From: Okeania sp. KiyG1
GTDB lineage: Bacteria; Cyanobacteriota; Cyanobacteriia; Cyanobacteriales; Microcoleaceae
Reading direction: 5' to 3'
Length of the DNA: 64,000 nt
Assembly: GCF_014132355.1 (NCBI RefSeq)
Contig: NZ_BLZO01000066.1
Location: forward strand, 1 to 64,000
The notes beneath the pieces are model-generated. The model worked only from the letters and a program-made list of their open reading frames with translations, searched no databases and had not been told where the DNA came from. The number at the start of each line of letters is the position of its first letter. Within the stretch, counting starts at the first letter, position 1. Below are positions 56,055 through 64,000 of this stretch, piece after piece. The position numbers were made by a program, and so were the translations under genes.

Positions 56055-57452
56055 TTAATTCTTAGATAATAAGTGGCGTTCAAACCATAAACCAGCAGCG
56101 ATAACTCCTACACCACATAAAATAAATACAAAAGATTTAAGTAATAATTCGGTATTATACTCAAAAGTGCGACAGAGAATTTGTAAAGTTAGTAATACCA
56201 AACCACCCCAGAAACCTCCTCTAATTCCTCGCATCAATCCAATTCTAATTAAACCTGCTGCTAAGAGAAACATTTCTATATTGATTATAAAAGTTGCTAT
56301 TTCTGGAATTTCATTGATACTTAGATGCCAGAAACATAATATTGTAGTTACAACAATGAAGCCTAAAATCACACTACTGACTGAATCTAATTGCCAACGA
56401 TGAGAATTTGTTCTATTAGTTCGTGCTAAATTAAACCATTCCCAAACAGAAAAACCTATAAATATTAGAACTTCAATTAAAGTCAACCAACTAAATTGTA
56501 ATGATGTATTTCTATTCCTCAAATTTTCAGTTAAAACATAATTCCAAACTCCCCGAAAAGATAAACATAAAAATCCAATACTCAAGTACCAAATAGCTAA
56601 ACTTCTGGCTAATGGTTTAAAAAATTGACTATCTATTTTAGGCAAAATAGTATCGTCATACCCCCATAATAAAGCTGGTGGTAAAGTCAAAGCGATCGCT
56701 CCCCAAAAACCATTATTTGATAAGTCAAAAATTTGCCACAAACTAATTTCTAGAGCTAGTAATAAGATCGATGTGGCGAGAAAAAAAATAATCTTGGAAC
56801 TGCACCAATAAGCTAGTGGCATTAACAATAATACTGCCACCAAAGCCATATATTTGATAATTGCCTCTAACCAGGAAAATTCCACTGAATCAAATATAGT
56901 TGATAAACCCATTAAATAGCCTAATCCGATTAATAGAATCGCAATAATTCCCAGACTTTCTAGTTGTAAACTATAAGCCATTACCAAAACTCCCAATCCC
57001 CAAACAATGTATAATCCGTAGGGAGAACCACCGATATGAAACATTTGAGCCATTAATGCTATATTTGCCCCTAAAATTAACGCTCCAAATATTAAAAGTC
57101 CGTGACCTAATCTTTGTTTTTTACTGGTAGTATTCGGTAGATTATTTGGCTGTCGCCAGAGATAAAAACCGCAGGTATTAACTAAGATAAATAGAGTTAA
57201 TAATAGAAGTGTTTTGATTTCTCGCGACCACTGTTGCCAGTTAGCAGAAACAAAAGTGATAATACCTAATCCTAAAAGAATACCACCTAGAGAAATTAAA
57301 ATAGTGATAAAACGAGCACTGGCAGTTTCCTCCAAAGCATCAAACTGGTATCGCTCTGATAGTTGTTGATAAAAACGATCGCTAATTAATTCTTCTGTTT
57401 GCCATAGTTTTGCTTCTTTACGGAGCTGGCGACGAAACTTTTCTGTAATCAT
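56055..57452 (-). CDS. DUF2157 multi-helix membrane protein
   Basis: 465 residues from the preferred start MITEKFRRQLRKEAKLWQTEELISDRFYQQLSERY, the usual head of DUF2157 proteins; the longer frame (57572) adds 40 residues that overlap the neighbouring gene. About a dozen hydrophobic helices follow (GGILLGLGIITFVSANW, GHGLLIFGALILGANIALMAQMFHIGG). Function unknown; commonly paired with a GDYXXLXY protein. Lies 64 bp downstream of the pentapeptide-repeat gene on the same strand. Confidence 0.8.
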   Translation of the reverse strand: MITEKFRRQLRKEAKLWQTEELISDRFYQQLSERYQFDALEETASARFITILISLGGILLGLGIITFVSANWQQWSREIKTLLLLTLFILVNTCGFYLWRQPNNLPNTTSKKQRLGHGLLIFGALILGANIALMAQMFHIGGSPYGLYIVWGLGVLVMAYSLQLESLGIIAILLIGLGYLMGLSTIFDSVEFSWLEAIIKYMALVAVLLLMPLAYWCSSKIIFFLATSILLLALEISLWQIFDLSNNGFWGAIALTLPPALLWGYDDTILPKIDSQFFKPLARSLAIWYLSIGFLCLSFRGVWNYVLTENLRNRNTSLQFSWLTLIEVLIFIGFSVWEWFNLARTNRTNSHRWQLDSVSSVILGFIVVTTILCFWHLSINEIPEIATFIINIEMFLLAAGLIRIGLMRGIRGGFWGGLVLLTLQILCRTFEYNTELLLKSFVFILCGVGVIAAGLWFERHLLSKN

Positions 57453-57516
57453 TATTATTGCTAAATTAAGTAATATAAATGGTAGTACATCAGCAAAATT
57501 TTTACCAAAACTTTTA

Positions 57517-58149
57517 CTACAAAATTTCTCCACCAGGCATAGTAGTATTACCAACAATAGCATTTTCAACATCTATAGAAGAACATATATCTCTTTTTAA
57601 ATCGTAGTTTGCACCTTTGAAATTAGCATTTTTTAGGTTTGCACCTTCAAAATCGGCATTTTCCAGATCGGTATCTGTCAAATTAGCGCCAATTAATATT
57701 GCATCAACTAGATAAGCAGTGTACAGACAAGCTTCATTAAGATTAGCACCACTTAGATTTGCTCGTTCCAAATCTGAATTGCTTAAGTTGGCTCCTCTAA
57801 GATTTGTTTTCCTTAAGTTTGCTTCAATCAATGTAGCCTCGCTAAAGCTTGCTCTTTCTGCGTTCGCGTTACTGATATCAGCCCCACTCAGATCGCAATT
57901 ACTAAAACTTGCCTTATAGAGATTTGCCCCCTTCAAGCAAGCTCCTATCAAGTTCGAGTGGCAAAAGATGACATAATCAAGGTTCGTATCTGTAAGGTTA
58001 GCACTTGTAAAATTAGAATAACGGAGATCGAGACGCTTTACAGAAGAACCACTGAGGTTGACACCACTGAGGTTGACACCACTAAGATCGACTTTCTGAA
58101 AATCTTTTTCTCCTTCGACCAACCTTCTGAGAAATTCTTGTGCATCCAT
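57517..58149 (-). CDS. Pentapeptide-repeat protein
   Basis: 210 residues with repeated A(D/N)Lxx units from about 20 to 190 (NLSGVNLSGSSVKRLDLRYSNFTSANLTDTNLDYVIF...), which fold as a right-handed quadrilateral beta-helix. Such proteins are frequent in cyanobacteria and mostly without known function. The start overlaps nothing; the downstream DUF2157 gene is co-directional, so an operon is possible. Confidence 0.88.
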   Translation of the reverse strand: MDAQEFLRRLVEGEKDFQKVDLSGVNLSGVNLSGSSVKRLDLRYSNFTSANLTDTNLDYVIFCHSNLIGACLKGANLYKASFSNCDLSGADISNANAERASFSEATLIEANLRKTNLRGANLSNSDLERANLSGANLNEACLYTAYLVDAILIGANLTDTDLENADFEGANLKNANFKGANYDLKRDICSSIDVENAIVGNTTMPGGEIL

Positions 58150-58219
58150 AAATTTTATCCTAATATAGCTCTATATCATCAACTATAGCCAAAATGCATT
58201 ACCCGATCGCCAAGTCAAA

Positions 58220-58405
58220 CTGTTAATGCAGTTGCCAGACAGAAGTACATTCAGTGGAAAACGCGACTACGCTATCCTTAGACTACTTTGGGATAATGCT
58301 TTGAGACGAGGAGAAATAGCAAGATTAAATATTAGTGACGTGAACTTAAGCGATCGCTTCATCTGAATACAGGAAAAAGCTACACAAACAAATAGCGCGT
58401 AATAT
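58220..58405 (+). pseudogene. Tyrosine recombinase fragment
   Basis: The frame from 58220 gives LLMQLPDRSTFSGKRDYAILRLLWDNALRRGEIARLNISDVNLSDRFI, which is the box I region of XerC/phage-integrase-like recombinases (A-L-R-R-G-E with catalytic Arg), then stops at TGA 58364-58366 and decays. The rest, including the Tyr, is absent. Remnant of an integrase or integrated element. Confidence 0.75.
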
Positions 58406-58440
58406 AATTCAAAATAGAAAAATTTTAATAGTAGTTGAGT

Positions 58441-58803
58441 ATGAAGTTGAAAAGATTAGGCCATGTAGCTATATGTGTACAAGACGTTGACAAAGCAGTA
58501 GAGTTCTATCAAAATCTGGGCATGGAAATAGCTTGGAAAGATGCTGATTGGGCATACCTGAAAGCTGGTGATGATGGACTAGCACTTTTGAGTCCTGGAT
58601 ATGACCAAGCAGGGCCACATTTTGGGTTCGTGTTTAGCGATCGCTCAGAAATGGAAACCGCTTACGAACAGCTCAAAGCCCAAAATATCCAAGTCTCCCC
58701 TGTTCATGAACATCGAGATGGCACAGCTTCCTTTTACGGTAGAGACTTAGATGGTAACTGGTTTGAATACCTATACGAACCCGAAGCCATAGTTAATAAT
58801 TAA
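58441..58803 (+). CDS. VOC-family (glyoxalase-like) protein
   Basis: 120 residues from ATG 58441. One VOC unit: KLKRLGHVAICVQDVDKAVEFYQNLGM, DDGLALL, GPHFGFVFSD and VHEHRDGTASFYGRDLDGNWFEYLYEP. Metal ligands His8, His of GPHFGF and Glu of WFEYLY are present, compatible with glyoxalase-I-like, fosfomycin-resistance-like or ring-cleavage enzymes; the reaction is not determinable. The stop lies at the start of an attaataattaata microsatellite. Confidence 0.85.
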   Translation: MKLKRLGHVAICVQDVDKAVEFYQNLGMEIAWKDADWAYLKAGDDGLALLSPGYDQAGPHFGFVFSDRSEMETAYEQLKAQNIQVSPVHEHRDGTASFYGRDLDGNWFEYLYEPEAIVNN

Positions 58804-59635
58804 TAATTAATAATTAATAATTAATAATTAATAATTAATACAGCGTTTTCCGTTGTTATGAGGTACAAAATTTTAGGTTTGAGGGAACAGGGAACAGAGA
58901 ACAGGGAACAGAAAAGAATAAAAACAACTGTACCTCATAGCTTCGGAAACTGCTTTCATTAATGGATAATGGATAATGGATAATGGATAATTACCTCTGG
59001 TTAAAACCGCTACGGAATTGAATATAAGGAAATATTATTTCTTCTCTTAGTCGATTGGATATGGCGAGGAGACCGTTCCCTCCGGGACGCTACGCGTTAA
59101 CGTAGTTGTGCGGTAGCAAACGCCATCCCTCGACCGCTTGTTTCTCCTTTAAAGCAGAGGCATTTTACCTTAATTATTCGCTAAAAATAAGAATAATTAA
59201 TGCTAACTACCTAATAATTATCAAAAAAGTTATTCGGCATAAGTTAATTACTTAATAACTGAAATGTTACCTAAGCATAACATTAATGTATAGGAATTGG
59301 TATTAGACTCTTTCTACTCCCTGCTTACCGTCAGGAGCATCACTAGACCGGGCATTTTCAACCTGTCTCTCAAGAACATATAAATTTTATAGCAGTCGCC
59401 ATTACTCTATTTGACATATCAAAAGCTTAAAACTCAGACAATGCCAGATTTTCCTAACTTTGGCCCTATCCCAGATAACTAAAGCTTCCTTCCTTCTTCC
59501 TCCTTCCTTCTTCCTTCTTCCTTCTTCTTTCTGCCATATCAAAAAAAAAATTTTAATTTATGCAGAGATCCTACTCAAATATATGTATTAATTATCAGGA
59601 GTATTCTAAAGTCTAAAATATCTGCATATTAAAAG
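58804..59635. other. Repeat-rich gap upstream of rodA
   Basis: A taataattaataattaata microsatellite (58795-58842), gaacagggaacagagaacag at 58885, taatggataatggataatgg at 58963-58990, and a cttcttccttcttccttctt run at 59500-59530. A tagtctaaaatatctgcat leader precedes rodA but no clear promoter could be set. No gene is supported. Confidence 0.5.
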
Positions 59636-60895
59636 ATGACCCAGAAATTAGTATTAAGAAATCGCAGAAAATCGCCCCTCTCAAAATGGGGCAATATGGA
59701 TTGGTCTCTACTGCTGATCTATATAGGAATGACCACTTTTGGTGGAGTAATGATCCAAAGTGTCGAACGAAACCAGGGGTTGACAGATTGGTGGCAACAC
59801 TGGCTCACAGGAGGAGTAGGCCTAATATTGGCCTTAATTATTGCTCGTTGTCGTTATGAAGTTTTAATTAACTGGAAATGGGTAATTTATATTTTAACCA
59901 ATCTTTCTTTGGGAGCTGTACAACTTATTGGTACTTCAGCTCTGGGGGCACAAAGATGGATTAATGTTGGTGGTTTCCACGTTCAACCCTCAGAATTTGC
60001 CAAGGTAGGAATAATTATTACCTTAGCGGCAATACTTTCGTCTCAGACTAGGATAAGGCTATTAGGCTTTTTTAAAGTTTTGATTATTACAGCCATACCA
60101 TGGTTTTTAGTATTTATAGAACCCAACCTCGGCACATCTTTAATATTTGGTGCAATTACCATGGGGATGATGTACTGGGGAAATGTTAATCCTGGTTGGT
60201 TAATATTGCTTGTCTCTCCTATTTTTTCAGCCATTCTTTATACTATCTATTTCCCTGCTTGGGTTGCGTGGATCGCTTTGATGGCCTTAATCTCATGGCG
60301 GACTTTACCTTGGAATTGGTTATGGATGCCTATAGTTACTGGAATTAATATTGTCTCTGGAAATATTGGGCAAATATTATGGAATTTGCTCAAGGATTAT
60401 CAAAAAGACCGACTAACAGGATTTCTAAATCCAGAACAAGACCCCCTGGGTACGGGATATCACCTAATTCAATCTCGTATTGCTATTGGTTCTGGACAAA
60501 TGTTTGGTAGGGGGCTATATCAAGGTACTCAAACTCAACTAGACTTTATCCCAGAACAGCATACAGATTTTATTTTCTCGGCTATTGGTGAAGAGTTGGG
60601 TTTTGTTGGTTGTATCATAGTACTTTTAGCTTTTTGGTTTATTTGTCTGCGGTTGGTTATTATTGCTCAGACTGCTAAGGATGATTTTGGTTCTCTCATC
60701 GCCATTGGAGTATTATCGATGTTAGTATTCCAAGTTTTTGTGAATATTGGGATGAATATTGGTTTGGCTCCTGTGACTGGTATTCCACTACCATTACTTA
60801 GTTATGGGCGATCGGCTTTGTTGAGTAATTTTATTGCCTTGGGGTTGGTGGAGTCAGTGGCTAATTATAGTGCCAAAGATAGGCAAGGTTTTTGA
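59636..60895 (+). CDS. rodA: Rod-shape/peptidoglycan glycosyltransferase RodA
   Basis: 419 residues, ten or so helices, SEDS family (FtsW/RodA/SpoVE), which polymerises lipid II glycan strands with a PBP partner. Signatures are SALGAQRWINVGGFHVQPSEFAKVG, EPNLGTSLIFGAITMGM, QHTDFIFSAIGEELGFVG and PVTGIPLPLLSYGRSALLSNF. The usual SYGGSS of many bacteria is SYGRSA here. Start ATG at 59636 gives the common basic head (LRNRRKSPLSKWGNMDW). Monocistronic. Confidence 0.92.
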   Translation: MTQKLVLRNRRKSPLSKWGNMDWSLLLIYIGMTTFGGVMIQSVERNQGLTDWWQHWLTGGVGLILALIIARCRYEVLINWKWVIYILTNLSLGAVQLIGTSALGAQRWINVGGFHVQPSEFAKVGIIITLAAILSSQTRIRLLGFFKVLIITAIPWFLVFIEPNLGTSLIFGAITMGMMYWGNVNPGWLILLVSPIFSAILYTIYFPAWVAWIALMALISWRTLPWNWLWMPIVTGINIVSGNIGQILWNLLKDYQKDRLTGFLNPEQDPLGTGYHLIQSRIAIGSGQMFGRGLYQGTQTQLDFIPEQHTDFIFSAIGEELGFVGCIIVLLAFWFICLRLVIIAQTAKDDFGSLIAIGVLSMLVFQVFVNIGMNIGLAPVTGIPLPLLSYGRSALLSNFIALGLVESVANYSAKDRQGF

Positions 60896-61840
60896 CAACC
60901 TCACATCAAAAGTCAAAAGTCAAAAGTCAAAAGTTAAAAGTTAAAAGTTAAAAGTTAAAAGTTAGAAGTTAGAAGTTAAAAGTTAAGAGTTAAAAGTTAA
61001 AAGTTAAAAGTTAGAAAAAAATTATAGTGGTCAATAGTAGTAAACGATTCATTAAGTATTTATGCTTAATATTTAACTGAGAATTTGACTCCTGATCGAG
61101 GTCATTTCAGTTATCAGTTATCAGTTATCAGTTATCAGTACCTCTGTCTGTTTGCGCAGTATGACAAAGGTCAAGTCAGAGGCTTGAAAATACTGAATCG
61201 AATATTTTTTCATCCCCTTAAAAGGGGAGGCGCATACACCTATTTTTTGGTAAATGAAGATAATTTATATAGTATAAATACTTAAGCAAGCTACGGATTT
61301 TATACTGATTTTCATGTTACAAATTGAAGTGCGAAATGTGGGTTAAAATATCACTTCTGACTTTTGACTTTTGATGGGGAGTAGGAGAGCTGATACCATT
61401 TCAATTAAATAATTTCACAAATAGGTAGAGGTTTTAAGTACTTAAAATATCACTTCTAACTTCTAACTTTTGACTTTTGACTTTAAATGGGGAGTAGGAG
61501 AGCTGATACCATTTCAATTAAATAATTTCACAAATAGGTAGAGGTTTTAAGTACTTAAAATATCACTTCTAACTTCTAACTTTTGACTTTTGACTTTAAA
61601 TGGGGAGTAGGGGAGCTGATACCATTTCAATTAAAAAATGTCGCAAATAGGTAGAGGTTTTAAGTACTTAAAATATCACTTCTAACTTCTAACTTCTAAC
61701 TTCTAACTTCTAACTTCTAACTTTTGACTTTTGACTTTTGACTTTTGACTTTTGATGACTTTTGACTTCCGAAATATTTTGCAATAATTGTAGTATAGTA
61801 TAATTCATAGTACATAATACTTTATATATATTATTCAGCT
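60896..61840. repeat. Heptamer runs and three 113-bp tandem units
   Basis: 60905-61015 is a run of aaaagtc/aaaagtt-type heptamers. At 61375, 61488 and 61601 tggggagtagg starts three 113-bp units containing ctgataccatttcaattaaa and aggttttaagtacttaaaat and ending in cttctaa/cttttga heptamers, which expand to about 61760. The heptamers are shared with 14098-14350. An atcagttatcagttatcag run is at 61109-61137. No gene is supported. Confidence 0.85.
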
Positions 61841-64000
61841 TTGATTCAATCCGAGACTTTAGAATTACTGGAATGGCCTCGCTTGTGTCAGCACTTGGCC
61901 ACTTTTACAGCAACGAAATTGGGTGCGATATTGCTCCGCAACTCTAGGACTTTTAATATTGGCGATCGCCAAAACACGACTAATTATTTACCAATTCCGT
62001 CAACAAAAGCGGAAACTATACAACTATTAGCTGAAACTAAGGAAGCTTATGTACTAGAAACTCGTCTTCCACAGGGTTTGTCCTTTGATGGTATTGAAGA
62101 CTTTGGAGATTCTCTGGAAAGAGCAGAACTAGGTGGTATACTTTCTGGACGTGAACTTTTAGCTATTGCAACAACTCTATCTGGTGCTCGTAAGTTACGT
62201 CGGACAATTGATAATTATGAATCGGAATATGAGTTGTCAGTTTTACCAGAATTAGTAGCTGAGTTACGCACTTATCCAGAACTAGAACAGGAAATTCACC
62301 GCTGTATAGATGACCGGGGGGATGTTACAGACCGAGCAAGTCCGAAACTAGCGGGGATTCGAGAAAAAATGCACCATTTGCGCGATCGCATTGATGGGAT
62401 ACTTCGAGGCATTTTACAACGGAAAGCTAGTGCTATTCAACAACCAATTATTACTCAAAGGAGCGATCGCTTTGTAATTCCTGTCAAAGCTCCTCAAAAG
62501 GATGCTGTACCTGGTATTGTTCACGATACATCGACAACAGGCTCTACATTATACATTGAACCCAATGGAGTTGTCAACCTCAATAACCAAATACGACAAC
62601 TACAGCGTCAGGCCCAAAGAGAAGAGGAAGCGATTCGGCAAGCTCTCACAGAACAAGTGGCAGAAGTCAAGGAGGACTTGGAGCAGTTACTGATAATTGC
62701 TACTACAATTGACCTTGCTACAGCTCGCGCTCGTTATAGTTTATGGTTAGGAGCAAACCCTCCTCAATTTACCGAGCCAGATTCTGATCGCCCTGTGAAT
62801 ATCCGTCAATTGCGACATCCGTTGTTAGTTTGGCAACAGCAATACGAAGAAGGAAATGATGTTGTACCTATTGATGTGACGGTAAAATCTCCAGTTAAAG
62901 TTGTGGCAATTACGGGCCCGAACACTGGAGGTAAAACTGTTACCCTGAAGACCTTGGGGTTAGCTGCACTGATGGCAAAAATAGGATTATTTATACCTGC
63001 TAATGAACCTGTGGAGTTGCCGTGGTTTGAACAAATCTTGGCTGATATTGGTGATGAGCAGTCTTTAGAACAAAGTTTATCTACTTTTTCTGGTCATGTT
63101 CGACGTATTATTAGGATTTTAGAAGCAATAGATGAGGATGAAAATCAAGAAAATTCTGATTTATCTTCTACCCTGGTTTTGTTAGATGAAATTGGTGCTG
63201 GTACAGATCCTACTGAAGGTAGTGCTTTAGCAACTTCTATTTTGCAATATTTGGCGGACAATGCACTATTAACTGTGGCAACTACCCATTTTGGAGAACT
63301 GAAAGCTCTCAAATATGACGATGCAAGGTTTGAAAATGCTTCTGTAGAATTTGACATCAATTCCCTACAACCTACATACCGTCTACTGTGGGGAATTCCA
63401 GGGCGTTCTAATGCTATGACTATTGCTGGCAAGTTGGGTTTAAAACAGGAGATTATTTATAGAGCGCAAGATTATGTGGGAGGAAATTCTGAGGATGTGA
63501 ATCAGGTAATTGCAGGTTTGGAAGCTCAAAGACAGCAACAGGAAACAAAGGCGAAAGAAGCTTCTGAGTTACTACAAGAAACTGAGTCTTTACATCGGGA
63601 AGTTTCGAGAAAAGCTGCTGCGCTTAAGGATCGAGAAAGAGATTTACAGTTGTCGCAAGAGTTGGCAATACAGGAAAAAATTGCTGAAGCAAAGGCAGAA
63701 ATTGCTGCGGTAATTCGGAATTTACAACAGGGTCCGTTAACCGCTCGAAATGCTCAGAAAGCTACGGAAGCTATTAATGAAATTTCTGAGAAATATTTAC
63801 CTTCTCGTACTGTCCCTGTGAAGAAACCGAATTTTATGCCTAAAGAGGGCGATCGTATTCGGATTCCCAAAATTGGGCAAACAGCAGAAGTGTTGAGCGC
63901 TCCTAATGAGAATGATGAGTTAACTGTTAAATTTGGGATTATGAAAATGACAGTTAGTTTGGCAGAAGTGGAGTCTCTTGATGGTGAAAAAGCAGAACTT
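61841..64000 (+). CDS. mutS2: Endonuclease MutS2 (5' 720 codons, runs off the window)
   Basis: The frame is open from a TTG at 61841 (SETLELLEWPRLCQHLATFTATKLG, a typical MutS2 head) to the window edge without a stop. Walker A is GPNTGGKTVTLKTLG (359-373), Walker B LVLLDEIGAGTDPTEGSALATSIL and the ABC signature LEQSLSTFSGHVRRI. Coiled-coil helices follow (QRQQQETKAKEASELLQE) and then the KOW-like segment PKEGDRIRIPKIGQ. The C-terminal Smr nuclease lies beyond the edge. In-frame TAG at 61808 excludes a longer start, and no ATG is near, so TTG is the best start. MutS2 suppresses homologous recombination or resolves stalled ribosomes in other bacteria. Confidence 0.92.
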   Translation, partial: MIQSETLELLEWPRLCQHLATFTATKLGAILLRNSRTFNIGDRQNTTNYLPIPSTKAETIQLLAETKEAYVLETRLPQGLSFDGIEDFGDSLERAELGGILSGRELLAIATTLSGARKLRRTIDNYESEYELSVLPELVAELRTYPELEQEIHRCIDDRGDVTDRASPKLAGIREKMHHLRDRIDGILRGILQRKASAIQQPIITQRSDRFVIPVKAPQKDAVPGIVHDTSTTGSTLYIEPNGVVNLNNQIRQLQRQAQREEEAIRQALTEQVAEVKEDLEQLLIIATTIDLATARARYSLWLGANPPQFTEPDSDRPVNIRQLRHPLLVWQQQYEEGNDVVPIDVTVKSPVKVVAITGPNTGGKTVTLKTLGLAALMAKIGLFIPANEPVELPWFEQILADIGDEQSLEQSLSTFSGHVRRIIRILEAIDEDENQENSDLSSTLVLLDEIGAGTDPTEGSALATSILQYLADNALLTVATTHFGELKALKYDDARFENASVEFDINSLQPTYRLLWGIPGRSNAMTIAGKLGLKQEIIYRAQDYVGGNSEDVNQVIAGLEAQRQQQETKAKEASELLQETESLHREVSRKAAALKDRERDLQLSQELAIQEKIAEAKAEIAAVIRNLQQGPLTARNAQKATEAINEISEKYLPSRTVPVKKPNFMPKEGDRIRIPKIGQTAEVLSAPNENDELTVKFGIMKMTVSLAEVESLDGEKAEL

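Noticed and set aside
1-64000. tRNA or rRNA genes, riboswitches
   Set aside because: No convincing tRNA arm pattern, rRNA core sequence or known riboswitch core was seen by eye; a tRNAscan-SE/Infernal run would settle it.

Overview
The window looks like a low-coding-density filamentous cyanobacterium (Trichodesmium/Okeania/Moorena-like Oscillatoriales). Evidence: many HIP1 octamers (GCGATCGC), AT-rich genes, long repeat-filled intergenic stretches, several families of miniature inverted-repeat elements, many gene fragments and nonsense-killed pseudogenes, and cyanobacterial-type RodA, MutS2, DUF2157/GDYXXLXY and Uma2 genes. The genus is inferred from style only. I saw no rRNA, tRNA or CRISPR array.

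Positions 1-14.1 kb are almost entirely minus strand and hold a vWA-MoxR-VMAP type NTP-dependent conflict system. Read from upstream, it encodes an EAD1-trypsin protease (12770-13855), a small membrane protein (11705-12112), an EAD1-VMAP-C protein broken by one frameshift (10097-11673), a MoxR AAA+ ATPase (8442-9512), a small helical protein (5915-6097) translationally coupled to a degenerate-vWA/FGE-like protein (3465-5918), then a PIN-type toxin-antitoxin pair (2578-3356) and a frameshifted FGE-like pseudogene (289-1172). The locus is being reshaped: a ~190-bp tandem array (6130-7556) and partial copies of the small gene and of the MoxR 3' end split it.

Positions 14.3-28.4 kb carry a DMT transporter and a divergent CNNM/CorC-like protein, an SDR, an AraC regulator, a GIY-YIG homing-endonuclease-like pseudogene, an exported hydrolase broken at both ends with IS200/IS605 debris, a pair of membrane-associated GTPases, and a DUF58 protein. 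Positions 28.4-40.5 kb carry a large RTX protein with a phytase-like esterase domain, 171-bp repeats with a datable MITE insertion, an Rpn-type nuclease gene cut by a stop and followed by a triplicated C-terminal module, a ParD-like antitoxin, a TPR protein overlapping an Orc/Cdc6-like ATPase, and a striking 21-copy 106/107-bp satellite made of dyad symmetries.

Positions 40.5-64 kb carry an alpha-2-macroglobulin lipoprotein without a thioester, several Uma2 endonucleases (one locus triplicated with a MITE inside the unit), decayed toxin-antitoxin and HEPN genes, a coiled-coil protein of unknown role, a PhoD-like phosphatase, GDYXXLXY and DUF2157 membrane proteins, a pentapeptide-repeat protein, a VOC protein, rodA, and the 5' 720 codons of mutS2 running off the window.

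The most interesting items are the conflict operon and its ongoing remodelling, the satellite next to the Orc-like ATPase, the paired GTPases, and a recurrent pattern of TAA stops at positions where GAA is demonstrated or expected.
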